Shown here: positions 37,347 through 47,469 of the stretch, in pieces | How the letters are laid out: the number at the start of each line of letters is the position of its first letter | Numbering within the stretch: position 1 is the stretch's first letter | Source of the DNA: Nitrosomonas sp. | GTDB lineage: Bacteria; Pseudomonadota; Gammaproteobacteria; Burkholderiales; Nitrosomonadaceae | DNA length: 50,873 nt | Assembly (NCBI GenBank): GCA_024282035.1 | Contig: JAMWZR010000019.1 | Span: 1-50,873, forward strand | Direction: 5' to 3' | Position numbers and translations under genes: made by a program | The notes under the pieces: generated by a model | Databases searched by the model: none | What the model was told of the DNA's origin: nothing | What the model saw: only the letters and a program-made list of their open reading frames with translations

Positions 37347-38573
37347 GTGACGCAGTTTTATTCCACTATCAAATCAGCTTTCTGGGCACAGTTGCTCATT
37401 TGTACCGCTGTCATGCTGGCTGGTTGTGGTAGTATGCCTAATCCATTCGATATGCGCATTGTGGAGTCGATGAGTACAGGTATTTCTGACCTCATGGCAA
37501 CCGATGAGCCGATTGTCTATGACAAAGAGGAACTGGCCGACCTCAAAGCCATCGACCGCATTCCACTGAAATGGAAAAGCAAGGTTGGTGAAACTCTCGT
37601 AGCGTCTTTCTCACCCGCTTATGATAATGGCGCGCTCTATGTTGCCGACGAGGATGGCAAGCTCACAAAATACGATGCTGCCAGTGGTAAAGAGCTGTGG
37701 CGTATCAAAACCAAAAACAAATTCTCTGCCGGTGTAGGTATCGGCGAGGGATTACTTCTGCTTGGTACGTTTGAAGGAGAAGTGCTGGCTTATAACGATG
37801 CGGGTAACATGCTGTGGCAATCTTCCGTATCCAGTGAAATACTGAGTCCACCGCAGGTGCAGAGCAATGTCGTGATCGTACGTACGATCGATGGCCGGAT
37901 TTTTGCATTGGATGCGCTAGATGGCAAACGCAAGTGGATTTATCAAGGCGCCACCCCTTCCTTGACAGTGCGCAGTGCTGCAGGAATTACCTTGGCTCAC
38001 GGTGCAGTATTCGCCGGTTTTCCAGGAGGTAAACTGGTAGCACTCAGCTTGTTTACTGGCAATATCGGATGGGAAACCACCGTGTCGCAACCTCGTGGCG
38101 TCACCGAACTTGAACGCATGACGGATATTACCAGTTTACCGGTAGTCAATAACCGGCTGGTTTGTTCGGTTGCCTATCAAGGTAAGGTGGCATGCTTTGC
38201 CCTGAACGACGGTACCCAGATATGGTCACGGGAATCTTCGAGCAGTGCCGGTCTGGTGATGGATAACGATTATGTTTATGTGACGGAAGAAAAAGGGATA
38301 GTAGCCGCTTATGATCTGTTGAGTGGCGCCGGTATGTGGAAACAAAGTCGATTAGGCAGCAAGAAACTCACTCGACCAGTCATTGACGGGCAATTTATTG
38401 TGGTTGGTGATGATCAGGGGTTCGTTAATATTTTAAGAAACTACGATGGTTCTCTAGTAGCCCGTGCCGGAACCGATGGCAGCGCCATTTTAACGGCACC
38501 CAGTGTGTTCACCAATGGAATTGCTGTTCAAACTGCCGATGGTGGTGTTCATTCCTTTAGTACGCAATTTTAG
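37347..38573 (+). CDS. bamB: Outer membrane assembly lipoprotein BamB
   Basis: A 408-residue lipoprotein with lipobox LAGC (about Cys27) and an eight-bladed beta-propeller of PQQ-like repeats (for example YVADEDGKLTKYDAASGKELW, spread from about residue 95 to 400). It is the BamB subunit of the BAM complex that inserts outer-membrane barrels such as TpsB. The start is GTG at 37347, 14 bases after yfgM. A 116-base gap leads to der. Confidence 0.95.
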   Translation: MTQFYSTIKSAFWAQLLICTAVMLAGCGSMPNPFDMRIVESMSTGISDLMATDEPIVYDKEELADLKAIDRIPLKWKSKVGETLVASFSPAYDNGALYVADEDGKLTKYDAASGKELWRIKTKNKFSAGVGIGEGLLLLGTFEGEVLAYNDAGNMLWQSSVSSEILSPPQVQSNVVIVRTIDGRIFALDALDGKRKWIYQGATPSLTVRSAAGITLAHGAVFAGFPGGKLVALSLFTGNIGWETTVSQPRGVTELERMTDITSLPVVNNRLVCSVAYQGKVACFALNDGTQIWSRESSSSAGLVMDNDYVYVTEEKGIVAAYDLLSGAGMWKQSRLGSKKLTRPVIDGQFIVVGDDQGFVNILRNYDGSLVARAGTDGSAILTAPSVFTNGIAVQTADGGVHSFSTQF

Positions 38574-38689
38574 TAACATTACCGATTTTTGGATTCTTAT
38601 TTTTTGTGTGAACTGAAAATGCAATACTTTCTGCTTTCGTTCGCTATCAATGACGAATCCGGCATTTCAGTTGCCTTGACAACTTAATC

Positions 38690-40093
38690 ATGAAACCCAC
38701 ACTTGTTCTGGTTGGTCGCCCCAATGTGGGCAAATCCACTCTGTTTAACCGGTTAACCCGTACGCGCGATGCCATTGTTGCTGACATGCCGGGGTTGACC
38801 CGCGATCGTCATTATGGGCAGGGCAGGGTTGGCGACAAACCTTATCTGGTGATGGATACGGGTGGTTTTGAACCTGTCATTAAGGAAGGCATACTGCATG
38901 CCATGGCCAAACAGACCCTGCAAGCTGTCGACGAAGCAGACAAAGTGTTGTTCATCGTTGATGGACGTCAGGGTGTTACCGCTCATGACCGCATTATCGC
39001 TGAGCAGTTGCGAAAATCCGGGCAGGATATCTTATTGGTCGTCAATAAGACCGAGGGTATGGCCACTTCGGTGGTAACGGCAGAATTCTTTGAACTGGGT
39101 TTGGGGACACCGTGTGCCATTTCGGCTGCACATGGCGACAACATACAGGAACTTGCGGATCTTGCCCTTGCCGATTTCCCGGTAGTCGAGGATGAATCGC
39201 CACCAGCGCACCACCCCAAGATTGCCATTGTCGGTCGTCCCAATGTCGGCAAATCGACACTCATCAATACACTGCTGGGGGAGGAGCGGGTTATCGCATT
39301 TGATCAACCCGGTACGACACGTGACAGTATCTATATCGATTTTGAACATCGCAACAAGCACTACACACTGATCGACACTGCCGGAATCAGACGCCGTGGC
39401 AAGGTATTCGAAGCCGTTGAGAAATTTTCCGTCATCAAGACTCTGCAAGCTATCGAAGATGCCAATGTGGTCGTGCTCATGCTCGATGCCCGAAGCGAAG
39501 TATCCGATCAAGATGCCCATATTGCTGGGTTCATCCTGGAAACAGGCCGGGCGCTGGTTCTGGCTGTCAACAAATGGGACGAACTGGATGGTTATCAGCG
39601 GGATCTGGTCAAACGGGATACCAACCGCAAACTGGCTTTTCTGGGTTTTGCCGAGTTGCATTATATTTCCGCATTGCATGGCAGCGGTATGCGACATCTG
39701 CTCCCCTCTGTCGATCGGGCTTATGAAGCGGCCATGGCGCACTTGCCTACACCGAAACTGACACGTGCGCTGATCGCCGCCGTCGAAAAACACCCGCCGC
39801 CTCGAGGTGGCATGTCACGTCCCAAAATGCGTTATGCACACCAGGGAGGTTCCAATCCGCCCTTGATCATCGTGCACGGCACCATGCTTGAGCATGTTTC
39901 GGAAACCTATAGACGCTATCTGGAAAACACCTTTCGTGAAGTATTCAAGCTGAAAGGCACCCCTCTGCGAGTCGATTTCAAGGTCGGTCATAACCCCTAT
40001 GCCGATAAGAAACCCGCTCCACTGACTGAGGATGAACTGCGGCGCGCCCATAACCGCCGCCGGCGCAATCGCAAGAAATACGGCTCGATGTAA
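38690..40093 (+). CDS. der: Ribosome assembly GTPase Der (EngA)
   Basis: A 467-residue double GTPase needed for 50S assembly. Both G domains show GRPNVGKST (near residues 8 and 183), DTGGF and DTAGI, with NKTE and NKWD. A C-terminal KH-like domain follows (about 360-445), and a basic tail rich in Arg/Lys ends the protein. Convergent with comM, 63 bases apart; no strong terminator hairpin is visible between them. Confidence 0.97.
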   Translation: MKPTLVLVGRPNVGKSTLFNRLTRTRDAIVADMPGLTRDRHYGQGRVGDKPYLVMDTGGFEPVIKEGILHAMAKQTLQAVDEADKVLFIVDGRQGVTAHDRIIAEQLRKSGQDILLVVNKTEGMATSVVTAEFFELGLGTPCAISAAHGDNIQELADLALADFPVVEDESPPAHHPKIAIVGRPNVGKSTLINTLLGEERVIAFDQPGTTRDSIYIDFEHRNKHYTLIDTAGIRRRGKVFEAVEKFSVIKTLQAIEDANVVVLMLDARSEVSDQDAHIAGFILETGRALVLAVNKWDELDGYQRDLVKRDTNRKLAFLGFAELHYISALHGSGMRHLLPSVDRAYEAAMAHLPTPKLTRALIAAVEKHPPPRGGMSRPKMRYAHQGGSNPPLIIVHGTMLEHVSETYRRYLENTFREVFKLKGTPLRVDFKVGHNPYADKKPAPLTEDELRRAHNRRRRNRKKYGSM

Positions 40094-40156
40094 CTTTTGG
40101 AACGTACTGATCCGGAAAAATGGTTTTGCTGGTTTTTGAAAGATGAAATCACATTG

Positions 40157-41671
40157 TCAAGTTGACTTGTCCAACCTGCGATACTGAATGGCTTCGGCAA
40201 TGTGCTGATGATTGATGGCGTCGGTACCGGCCAGGTCAGCAATGGTTCGCGCCAACGTCAAAATGCGGTGATAGGCGCGTGCCGACAGATTCAAGCGATT
40301 GATCGCTTGTTTCAACAAGTTCTCGCAGGCTTCGTCAACAGCACAAAAACGATCCATTTCCTTGCCGCTCAAACGACCATTGGGTTTTCCTTGCCGATCC
40401 AGTTGTCGTTGATACGCCGTTTCAACACGTTTGCGAATGGTGCTGCTTTTTTCACCGGAAGGGCGTTGGCGTAGTATTTCTTCCTGTGGGATGGCTGGAA
40501 CTTCGATTTGAATGTCGATACGATCCAACAAGGGGCCGGAGATTTTGCCGCGATAGCGGCTGATCTGATCGGGAGTGCAATGACATTTACCGCTCGGGTG
40601 TCCCAGATAGCCGCAAGGGCAAGGATTCATTGCGGCAATCAGCAGAAAGCGAGCAGGAAATTCGGTTTGTCGGGCTGCGCGGGATATGGTGATTTTTCCG
40701 GATTCCAGGGGTTCGCGCAGTACTTCCAGGTCCTTGCGCTGAAATTCGGTCAATTCATCAAGAAACAGTACGCCGTGCAATGCCAGTGAAATTTCTCCTG
40801 GACGTGGATGGCTACCGCCACCAACTAGTGCAATACCGGACGCCGTATGATGAGGTGCACGAAACGGTCGCTGTTGCCACTTGGTGATATCGAAATGTCC
40901 ATAACCGACGGACTGAATCGTGGCCGATTCCAGTGCTTCATCTTCACTCATGGCGGGCAAAATACCAGGAAAACGCGTGGCCAGCATGGATTTGCCGGTG
41001 CCAGGCGGTCCTACCATCAGTAAATTATGAAACCCAGCTGCGGCTATCTCGAGTGCGCGCTTGGCGTGTGCCTGACCTTTAACTTCATCCAGATCCGCGT
41101 ATTGCGATTCACGTGTTGATTGTTCGAGTGTGCCGGAGTGGGAACATTGCGGTAGTGCAGTCTGACCATGCAGATGCGCACAGATTTGCAGTAGGGTTTG
41201 CGCGGCCAGGATTTTTGCCGGCCGCACCAGGGCGGCTTCGGCAGCATTTTGCTGAGGAAGTACGAGGGTTAGTCCCGATTGTGCGGCATAATAGGCCATA
41301 GCCAATGCGCCTTTGATGGGACGCAATTCACCGGTTAGGGCCAGTTCCCCAGCCCATTCGTACTGATCGAGTCGGTCGGCTGGAATCTGCCCGGTGGCGG
41401 CCAGTATGCCCAATGCAATCGGCAAATCGAAGCGGCCGCTTTCTTTGGGAAGGTCGGCCGGCGCCAGATTGACCGTAATGCGTTGCGCGGGAATCTTGAA
41501 GTGTGCATTTTGCAGTGCAGCACGAACCCGATCCTTGCTTTCCTTGACCTCAGTATCCGCCAAACCAACGATGGTAAAACTAGGAAGCCCATTGGCAATG
41601 TGTGTTTCTACCGTCACCAGCGGCGCTTGCATGCCAGATAGCGCGCGACTGTACAATACGGCAACAGGCAT
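40157..41671 (-). CDS. comM: ComM / YifB family Mg-chelatase-like AAA helicase
   Basis: A 504-residue protein with an N-terminal Lon-like domain (about residues 1-170, LPSFTIVGLADTEVKESKDRVRAAL). The Mg-chelatase-like AAA module follows, with Walker A GPPGTGKSM and the motif RAPHHTASGIALVGGG, then a zinc-like cluster NPCPCGYLGHPSGKCHC. ComM is a helicase that speeds branch migration in natural transformation. Complete with no visible lesion. Confidence 0.94.
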   Translation of the reverse strand: MPVAVLYSRALSGMQAPLVTVETHIANGLPSFTIVGLADTEVKESKDRVRAALQNAHFKIPAQRITVNLAPADLPKESGRFDLPIALGILAATGQIPADRLDQYEWAGELALTGELRPIKGALAMAYYAAQSGLTLVLPQQNAAEAALVRPAKILAAQTLLQICAHLHGQTALPQCSHSGTLEQSTRESQYADLDEVKGQAHAKRALEIAAAGFHNLLMVGPPGTGKSMLATRFPGILPAMSEDEALESATIQSVGYGHFDITKWQQRPFRAPHHTASGIALVGGGSHPRPGEISLALHGVLFLDELTEFQRKDLEVLREPLESGKITISRAARQTEFPARFLLIAAMNPCPCGYLGHPSGKCHCTPDQISRYRGKISGPLLDRIDIQIEVPAIPQEEILRQRPSGEKSSTIRKRVETAYQRQLDRQGKPNGRLSGKEMDRFCAVDEACENLLKQAINRLNLSARAYHRILTLARTIADLAGTDAINHQHIAEAIQYRRLDKST

Positions 41672-41750
41672 CGAGTGGGCGGTCTCAGATTGTCAAATGG
41701 TTTGAATTCACAACTATCCATTTCGATAGTTGTGGTGGTTGGCCAGATCG

Positions 41751-42068
41751 CTATTTTTCGTGAATGTCCTCGCTATCTTGCTTGCTATTTGATGTAAAGG
41801 CTGTTGTTTCTTCGACCGATTGTGCGGTCCGTGGATTCAGTTGCGCCTCCAGCGTTGCGATTCTACCTTCGAGGATCATTAGTTTTTCGCGTGTGCGTTG
41901 AAGGACTTCCTGCTGTACATCGAATTCGTCGCGAGTAACCAGATCGAGTCGTGTAAATGCACCGGAAAGCAGTACCTTGATGTTTCTTTCGATATCTTTG
42001 GCTGGACTGTTTTGCAAGATGTCGCTGACTTTGGCATTGATTTCATCGATTACATTTTTATTAAGCAT
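41751..42068 (-). CDS. ubiK: Ubiquinone biosynthesis accessory factor UbiK (BMFP family)
   Basis: About 105 residues: an N-terminal amphipathic helical region (IDEINAKVSDILQNSPAKDIERNIK) then a coiled coil (EFDVQQEVLQRTREKLMILEGRIATLEAQL) and a disordered acidic tail. This is the BMFP/UbiK pattern; UbiK aids ubiquinone synthesis under aerobic conditions. ATG at 42068 is chosen because AGGAG is positioned just upstream; the longer frame from 42119 lacks a site. Confidence 0.88.
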   Translation of the reverse strand: MLNKNVIDEINAKVSDILQNSPAKDIERNIKVLLSGAFTRLDLVTRDEFDVQQEVLQRTREKLMILEGRIATLEAQLNPRTAQSVEETTAFTSNSKQDSEDIHEK

Positions 42069-42276
42069 TCCTTTTCTCCTGATTGATTGAGTCATGACGA
42101 GATCAGCTGCGGATGACAACGTGATAAAATGGCCTCTAGGCTATGATATTCGCCAGGTTCGATTATCCACTGTTATCGCGATGGCTTCCAGTTTTTGCAG
42201 CTAGATAATGACCGGTATTCGGATTATTAGTCAATGCCTCTATGCGAAAGCTTGATTTAATGAATGGTTACTCCTC

Positions 42277-43293
42277 ATGACAGACATGGAACGGTTACAA
42301 CAACTGGAAAACTGGATCAGGATTCAATTTCCTGAGCAATCCTTTACGCTGCTGCCAGCTTCTGCCGATGCCAGTTTTCGTCGATATTTCCGCATTACCC
42401 TAGCGGACGGTCAAACCGCCATCGTCATGGATGCGCCGCCGCAACATGAAGATTGTGTGCCTTTTATACATTGTGCGCATATATTGTCGGATGCGGGAGT
42501 GCAGGTACCCAAAATTCAGGCGCAGGATCTGGATGCCGGTTTTTTGTTGCTATCAGATTTAGGGAATCGCACTTATTTGCAAGCTTTACATGATCAGCCA
42601 GAATCAGCTGATCGGTTGTACCAGGATGCAACCGATACTCTGGTGCAATTGCAGTTGTCGCAGCGAAATCAGGAATTGCCTGTGTATGATGAAGCCTTAT
42701 TGTTGCGCGAGTTGAATTTGTTTCCAGAGTGGTATTTGCATCGACATTTGCAAGTTGCTTTGACGTCACAACAAAAAGCGTCATTGGACAGCAGTTTCGC
42801 ATTGATCGTACAGAATAATCTTGTTCAATCCCGGGTATTGGTGCATCGCGATTATCATTCCAGGAATCTGATGGTGACTACGCCTAATCCGGGTGTGCTG
42901 GATTTTCAGGATGCGGTGTTGGGGCCCATTACTTATGACTTGGTATCCTTGTTTAAGGACGCCTACATTCAATGGGATGAAGAGCGTATTCTGGACTGGG
43001 TCATCCGTTACTGGGAAAAAGCACGACGTTCCGGGTTGCCACTTAACTCCGATTTTGCGGTTTTTTACCGCGATTTTGAATGGATGGGTGTGCAGCGGCA
43101 TATCAAGGTACTGGGTATCTTTGCACGTTTGAATCATCGCGATGGCAAAATGGGTTATCTGAACGATATGCCGCGTGTACTGGAATATCTGCGTAAAACT
43201 TGCGAACGTTATACGGAGCTCCACCCTCTGTTGTTATTGCTGGATGAGTGGCACGCCGTCGAACCCGGTCAGAAGATTGGCTATACTTTCTGA
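42277..43293 (+). CDS. amgK: N-acetylmuramate/N-acetylglucosamine kinase AmgK
   Basis: A 338-residue aminoglycoside-phosphotransferase-fold kinase. SFRRYFRITL is the N-lobe start, LVHRDYHSRNLMV the catalytic loop and GVLDFQDAVLGPITYDLVSLF the metal-binding motif. AmgK phosphorylates N-acetylmuramate at the anomeric position. MurU, encoded 13 bases downstream, then makes UDP-MurNAc, bypassing the fosfomycin-sensitive MurA step. A 208-base divergent gap separates it from ubiK. Confidence 0.92.
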   Translation: MTDMERLQQLENWIRIQFPEQSFTLLPASADASFRRYFRITLADGQTAIVMDAPPQHEDCVPFIHCAHILSDAGVQVPKIQAQDLDAGFLLLSDLGNRTYLQALHDQPESADRLYQDATDTLVQLQLSQRNQELPVYDEALLLRELNLFPEWYLHRHLQVALTSQQKASLDSSFALIVQNNLVQSRVLVHRDYHSRNLMVTTPNPGVLDFQDAVLGPITYDLVSLFKDAYIQWDEERILDWVIRYWEKARRSGLPLNSDFAVFYRDFEWMGVQRHIKVLGIFARLNHRDGKMGYLNDMPRVLEYLRKTCERYTELHPLLLLLDEWHAVEPGQKIGYTF

Positions 43294-43306
43294 TAAATCG
43301 CCCTAT

Positions 43307-44011
43307 GTGGCCATGATACTGGCTGCAGGGCGAGGGGAGCGGATGCGGCCATTAACCGACTCGATACCCAAACCCTTGCTTAAGGTCGGTTCGCATAGTC
43401 TGATCGAGCATCAGATTAGTCATCTTGCGCGGAGCGGGTTTACGGATATCGTCATCAATCATGCGTATCTGGGAAGTATGATCGAACAGGCTTTGGGTAC
43501 AGGGGAGCAATATGGTGTTAAGATTCGGTATTCGCCTGAAAAAACAGTTCTGGAAACAGCCGGGGGCATCATCAATGCCATGCCCATGCTTTGCGGATCC
43601 GATCATGATGTTCCATTTCTTGTTGTCAATGCAGATATTTATTGCGAGGTGGATTATGCACATATGCTTTCAGTACTCGAAATGATGCATACGTTGACTC
43701 CAAAACACTGGGCGCACCTGATACTGGTCGATAATCCCGAGCATCATCTGCAAGGTGATTTTGCACTGGAGAACAATGGCGTCATGCTGACCGGCGATCA
43801 CATGCTCACGTTCAGCGGTATCGGCGTTTATCATCCTTGTCTATTCGATAATCTGCAGCCAATCAAAATGAAACTGGCGCCGCTTTTACGTCAGGCTATT
43901 GAAGGCGGAAAGGTTACAGGAGAGTTCTTTTCCGGAACCTGGGTAGATGTAGGAACGCCCGAACGTTTGCACTGGTTGGATGAACAGATCAAAAATCAGG
44001 CTCTGGAATAA
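43307..44011 (+). CDS. murU: N-acetylmuramate alpha-1-phosphate uridylyltransferase MurU
   Basis: A 234-residue nucleotidyltransferase. AMILAAGRGERMRPLTDSIPKPLLKVG is the NTP-binding signature (shown in part: LAAGRGERMRPL), VNADIYCEVDY the metal-binding Asp and GTWVDVGTPERL the C-terminal motif. GTG at 43307 gives the usual short N-terminus; ATG at 43313 is the alternative. The upstream part of the open frame lies inside amgK and is not coding for this protein. Forms the salvage pair with AmgK. Confidence 0.92.
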   Translation: MAMILAAGRGERMRPLTDSIPKPLLKVGSHSLIEHQISHLARSGFTDIVINHAYLGSMIEQALGTGEQYGVKIRYSPEKTVLETAGGIINAMPMLCGSDHDVPFLVVNADIYCEVDYAHMLSVLEMMHTLTPKHWAHLILVDNPEHHLQGDFALENNGVMLTGDHMLTFSGIGVYHPCLFDNLQPIKMKLAPLLRQAIEGGKVTGEFFSGTWVDVGTPERLHWLDEQIKNQALE

Positions 44012-44051
44012 GCGTAAATCGGTTAAATAAATAATTGATTGTAGAAATACC

Positions 44052-45359
44052 ATGACACACAGTAGATCTTTTATGGCGCGGCGGCTACATTTGGCTCAAG
44101 CGATGGGAGCTGGCATTGCCATCATTCCCACTGCACCGGAACGTTTGCGTAATCGCGACGCGCATTATCCCTATCGTTTCGACAGTTATTTCTACTACCT
44201 GACCGGATTTCGCGAGCCGGAAGCGGTGCTAATCGTAATCGCTGCATCGGATAATAATCCTGCAAAACAGATCCTGTTTTGCAGAGAAAAAGATATCGAA
44301 CGAGAAGTCTGGGATGGATATCGATATGGTCCGGATGCTGCCAGAGAAGCCTTTGGATTTGATGAAGCTTACTCGATAAATCGACTGGATGAATTGTTGC
44401 CGGGTTTGCTTGCAGATCAGTCTGCGATTTATACTGTCCTGGGTCAGGATACGGTCTGGGATCAGCGTATCATGGGCTGGACTAACCGGGTACGGGAACA
44501 AGCCCGCAGTGGTGTGACTGCACCGGCTTCGATACACGATTGTTGCGCTCTTCTGGATGAGATGCGCCTGATCAAGGACACGGATGAGCTACAAACCATG
44601 CAGCGTGCAGCCGATATTTCGGCGCAAGCACACCAGCGGGCAATGCAAACCGTACAACCGGATATGTATGAATACGAGATTGAAGCGGAATTGCTCTATA
44701 CCTTCCATCGTCACGGTGCCCAGGCTCCCGCTTACACATCAATTGTGGCCGGTGGGGGAAATGCCTGTGTGCTTCATTATGTCGAGAATAATGCGCGGCT
44801 GCGGTCCGGTGATTTACTCCTGATTGATGCGGGTTGTGAATTGAATGGATATGCTTCCGACATTACCCGGACCTTTCCGGTCAATGGTCACTTTAGTGCA
44901 GCGCAGAAGGATGTTTATCAGCTGGTGCTGGCAGCTCAGGCTGCCGCATTGGAGCAGGTTAAATCAGGAAATCACTGGAACGATCCGCATCAGGCTGCTT
45001 TAGGCGTTCTGGCCAGAGGATTTATCGATTTGGGATTGTGCCGGGGCAGTGTCGATGCGGTACTGGAATCAGAGGATTACAAGCGTTTTTATATGCACCG
45101 GACAGGACACTGGCTCGGTATGGACGTGCACGATGTCGGCGCCTACAAGCAACAGGGGGCGTGGCGTCGATTTGAACCTGGCATGGTACTGACCGTCGAG
45201 CCGGGTTGCTATATTCGCCCGGCAGATGATGTGCCGCAACATTTCTGGAATATCGGCATCCGGATTGAGGATGATGTGGTTGTTACACAAACCGGTCATG
45301 AACTTTTGACGGTCGCCGCACCCAAAACCATTGCCGAAATAGAGGAGTTGATGCAATGA
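44052..45359 (+). CDS. pepP: Xaa-Pro aminopeptidase PepP
   Basis: A 435-residue dimetal peptidase that removes N-terminal residues before proline. The pita-bread fold ligands are visible: LLIDAGCE and ASDITRTF (two Asp), HRTGHWLGMDVHD (His), TVEPGCY (Glu) and RIEDDVVV (Glu). The N-terminal domain begins ARRLHLAQAM. Overlaps the following small membrane protein by four bases (ATGA). Confidence 0.95.
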   Translation: MTHSRSFMARRLHLAQAMGAGIAIIPTAPERLRNRDAHYPYRFDSYFYYLTGFREPEAVLIVIAASDNNPAKQILFCREKDIEREVWDGYRYGPDAAREAFGFDEAYSINRLDELLPGLLADQSAIYTVLGQDTVWDQRIMGWTNRVREQARSGVTAPASIHDCCALLDEMRLIKDTDELQTMQRAADISAQAHQRAMQTVQPDMYEYEIEAELLYTFHRHGAQAPAYTSIVAGGGNACVLHYVENNARLRSGDLLLIDAGCELNGYASDITRTFPVNGHFSAAQKDVYQLVLAAQAAALEQVKSGNHWNDPHQAALGVLARGFIDLGLCRGSVDAVLESEDYKRFYMHRTGHWLGMDVHDVGAYKQQGAWRRFEPGMVLTVEPGCYIRPADDVPQHFWNIGIRIEDDVVVTQTGHELLTVAAPKTIAEIEELMQ

Positions 45360-45718
45360 ACGACGAACACCGAAAGATTATTATCAGCGAATATCGCCAG
45401 GATGCTTCAGGAGAATATCATCAGGTACCCTTGTCCCCGGTCAATCGCTGGTTGACTTATGCCATGTTGGTTCCGGTTCTGGTAGTACTGGTATTGATTG
45501 GTATATTCTTTTTTGCCGCTTTTCTGGCTTTGCTGGCGATTGCCGTTGTAGTCGTGGGCTTACGGTTCTGGTGGTTGCATCGCAAATATCAGCAAACGGC
45601 GCAGCAATTCGATGAAGGCGGCACGCGCGCGCATGAAAAAGAATCCAGTGTAAATATCGAGGATGCTCAGATTGTCGAGGAGCGAGAATCCTATCAGCCC
45701 CATCGACCGCGACAGTGA
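45356..45718 (+). CDS. Small two-helix membrane protein, unknown function
   Basis: A 120-residue protein that I do not recognise. A polar N-terminus (SEYRQDASGEYHQVPLSP) precedes a ~50-residue hydrophobic region forming two adjoining helices (about residues 33-73), then a basic stretch (WWLHRKYQQ) and an acidic tail. Translationally coupled to pepP by ATGA overlap, which supports a real gene. Confidence 0.75.
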   Translation: MNDEHRKIIISEYRQDASGEYHQVPLSPVNRWLTYAMLVPVLVVLVLIGIFFFAAFLALLAIAVVVVGLRFWWLHRKYQQTAQQFDEGGTRAHEKESSVNIEDAQIVEERESYQPHRPRQ

Positions 45719-45813
45719 GTGTGTTTCACCAGATCACGGCTCATAATCGGGGGTACTGAAACTCCGACTGGCTCGAATACCCTCTTTTTCAATCACCGGT
45801 TTATATTCATTCC

Positions 45814-47175
45814 GTGTTTCGATCCATCAATCCTGCAACAGGTGAAATCCGTAGTGAATTTGCACCCTGGACCAATCAACAGATCGATAACGCTCTGCAT
45901 AACGTAGAGCATGCCCAGTCTCACTGGGCGTCGCTGGATATTACGCAACGGGCCGAGTGTATGCGAAATCTGGCGCAGGTTTTTCGGCTGCATCGCGACG
46001 ACTATGCCAGTTTGATTACCGAAGAAATGGGCAAATTACTGCGAGAAGCGCAGGCTGAGGTCGATAAATGTGCGTTGGGATGTGATTATTTTGCAGATCA
46101 TGCCGAAGCTTTTTTGCGTGATGAAGTCATTGCTTCCGATGCAAGTCGCAGCCTGTTAACCTATCAACCGTTAGGCATTTTACTGTGTATCATGCCTTGG
46201 AATTTTCCATTCTGGCAGTTGATTCGTGCTGCTGCTCCGGCCATGATGGCAGGCAATGCAGTCGTATTGAAGCACGCATCGAATGTACCGCAATGCGCTC
46301 TGGCTCTGGAAGAGGCCTTTTCGCACGCCGGATTTCCACACGATACCTTCCGCACATTGATGATTACTGCGGAACAGACCGAAACTGTAATCACCGATAG
46401 GAGAATTGCTGCCGTTACTCTGACCGGGAGCAGTCAGGCAGGGCGCAGAGTTGCAGCAATTGCCGGTCAGCATCTTAAAAAATGTGTACTCGAACTCGGT
46501 GGATCGGATCCCTTTATCGTACTGGCCGATGCCGATATTGCATTTACCGCTAAACAGGCCGTATTTGCCCGTTTCCAGAATATGGGGCAAAGCTGTGTTG
46601 CAGCCAAACGCTTTTTGGTAATGGAAGAGGTTGCTGATACTTTCATTGCACACTTCACCGATCTCGTTGAAGAGCTCAGATTGGGTGATCCCAAAAGCGA
46701 AACCACCGGGATTGCACCGATGGCGCGCGTCGATCTGCGAGATGATTTACATGCACAAGTCATGCGAAGTCAAGAGCTCGGTGCCAGTCTCTTACTTGGT
46801 GGTGCGCCATTGGGTGAACAGGGTGCTTATTACGCGCCAACGATACTCGATCAGGTAAAGCCGGGAATGCCGGCATTTGACGAGGAATTATTTGGTCCCG
46901 TAGCTGCAATAGTCCGGACTAATAACAAGGAAGAAGCCATTTTACTCGCAAACCAAACCCCGTTTGGATTGGGCGGCAGCGTGTGGACACAGGACGCGCT
47001 CCAGGGCGAGGCGCTGGCACGCCAGATCGATGCCGGTTGTACATTTGTCAATGGCGTGGTCAAGAGCGATCCACGACTTCCCTTCGGCGGCATCAAGGAT
47101 TCGGGATACGGCAGGGAATTGTCATATCTGGGTATACGTGAATTTGTCAATATCAAATCCCTGTGGATTCGATAA
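45814..47175 (+). CDS. NAD(P)-dependent aldehyde dehydrogenase (succinate-semialdehyde type)
   Basis: A 453-residue enzyme of the ALDH superfamily. PWNFPFWQLIRAAAPAMMAGN is the cofactor site, TGSSQAGRRVAA the Rossmann glycine motif, LELGGSDPFIVL carries the catalytic Glu, and GQSCVAAKRF the nucleophilic Cys. The end of the sequence, PFGGIKDSGYGRE, is diagnostic. It resembles succinate-semialdehyde dehydrogenases of the Sad/YneI group. GTG at 45814 gives the usual FRSINPATGE beginning. Substrate not proven. Confidence 0.9.
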   Translation: MFRSINPATGEIRSEFAPWTNQQIDNALHNVEHAQSHWASLDITQRAECMRNLAQVFRLHRDDYASLITEEMGKLLREAQAEVDKCALGCDYFADHAEAFLRDEVIASDASRSLLTYQPLGILLCIMPWNFPFWQLIRAAAPAMMAGNAVVLKHASNVPQCALALEEAFSHAGFPHDTFRTLMITAEQTETVITDRRIAAVTLTGSSQAGRRVAAIAGQHLKKCVLELGGSDPFIVLADADIAFTAKQAVFARFQNMGQSCVAAKRFLVMEEVADTFIAHFTDLVEELRLGDPKSETTGIAPMARVDLRDDLHAQVMRSQELGASLLLGGAPLGEQGAYYAPTILDQVKPGMPAFDEELFGPVAAIVRTNNKEEAILLANQTPFGLGGSVWTQDALQGEALARQIDAGCTFVNGVVKSDPRLPFGGIKDSGYGRELSYLGIREFVNIKSLWIR

Positions 47176-47469
47176 ATACCTGACATAGCATTTTTCCATG
47201 GCCAGTGCAAACCGTTTACGGCTTTGGTACTAAAATTGTTGCTCAATGACGACAATCTTGCCTTGTGAGATGACCCCGAATTCATTTTGAGGCAGAATGT
47301 CAGGATTCCCGGATTTGTGCTTTCTCAAGCATTGCATCTAAAAATAATGTCATTGGCACTGTATCAGTTTTTCAAATCCGTTTGGTCCTGAAGTAACCCG
47401 CAACGACTGGTTGTGTGCTTGCTGACACCGTTCTTATTTTAGATAAGAATAACTCAAAGGTAAAAGATT
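47176..47469. other. Intergenic region upstream of tpsB
   Basis: About 294 bases with no supported gene. The region must contain the promoter of the two-partner secretion genes. It holds the TTCTTAT palindrome at 47431-47449 and the AAGG ribosome site near 47457. No clear -35/-10 pair or terminator was found. Confidence 0.4.
47431..47449. promoter_or_regulatory. Palindrome just upstream of tpsB ribosome site
   Basis: TTCTTAT and ATAAGAA are exact complements separated by 5 bases, 8 bases before the AAGG ribosome site of tpsB. It is suited to a repressor operator or to an RNA hairpin that masks initiation. It does not match the Fur consensus well. Confidence 0.35.

Noticed and set aside
40094-40156. 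Rho-independent terminator between convergent der and comM
   Set aside because: T-rich stretches occur but no stable GC stem precedes them.
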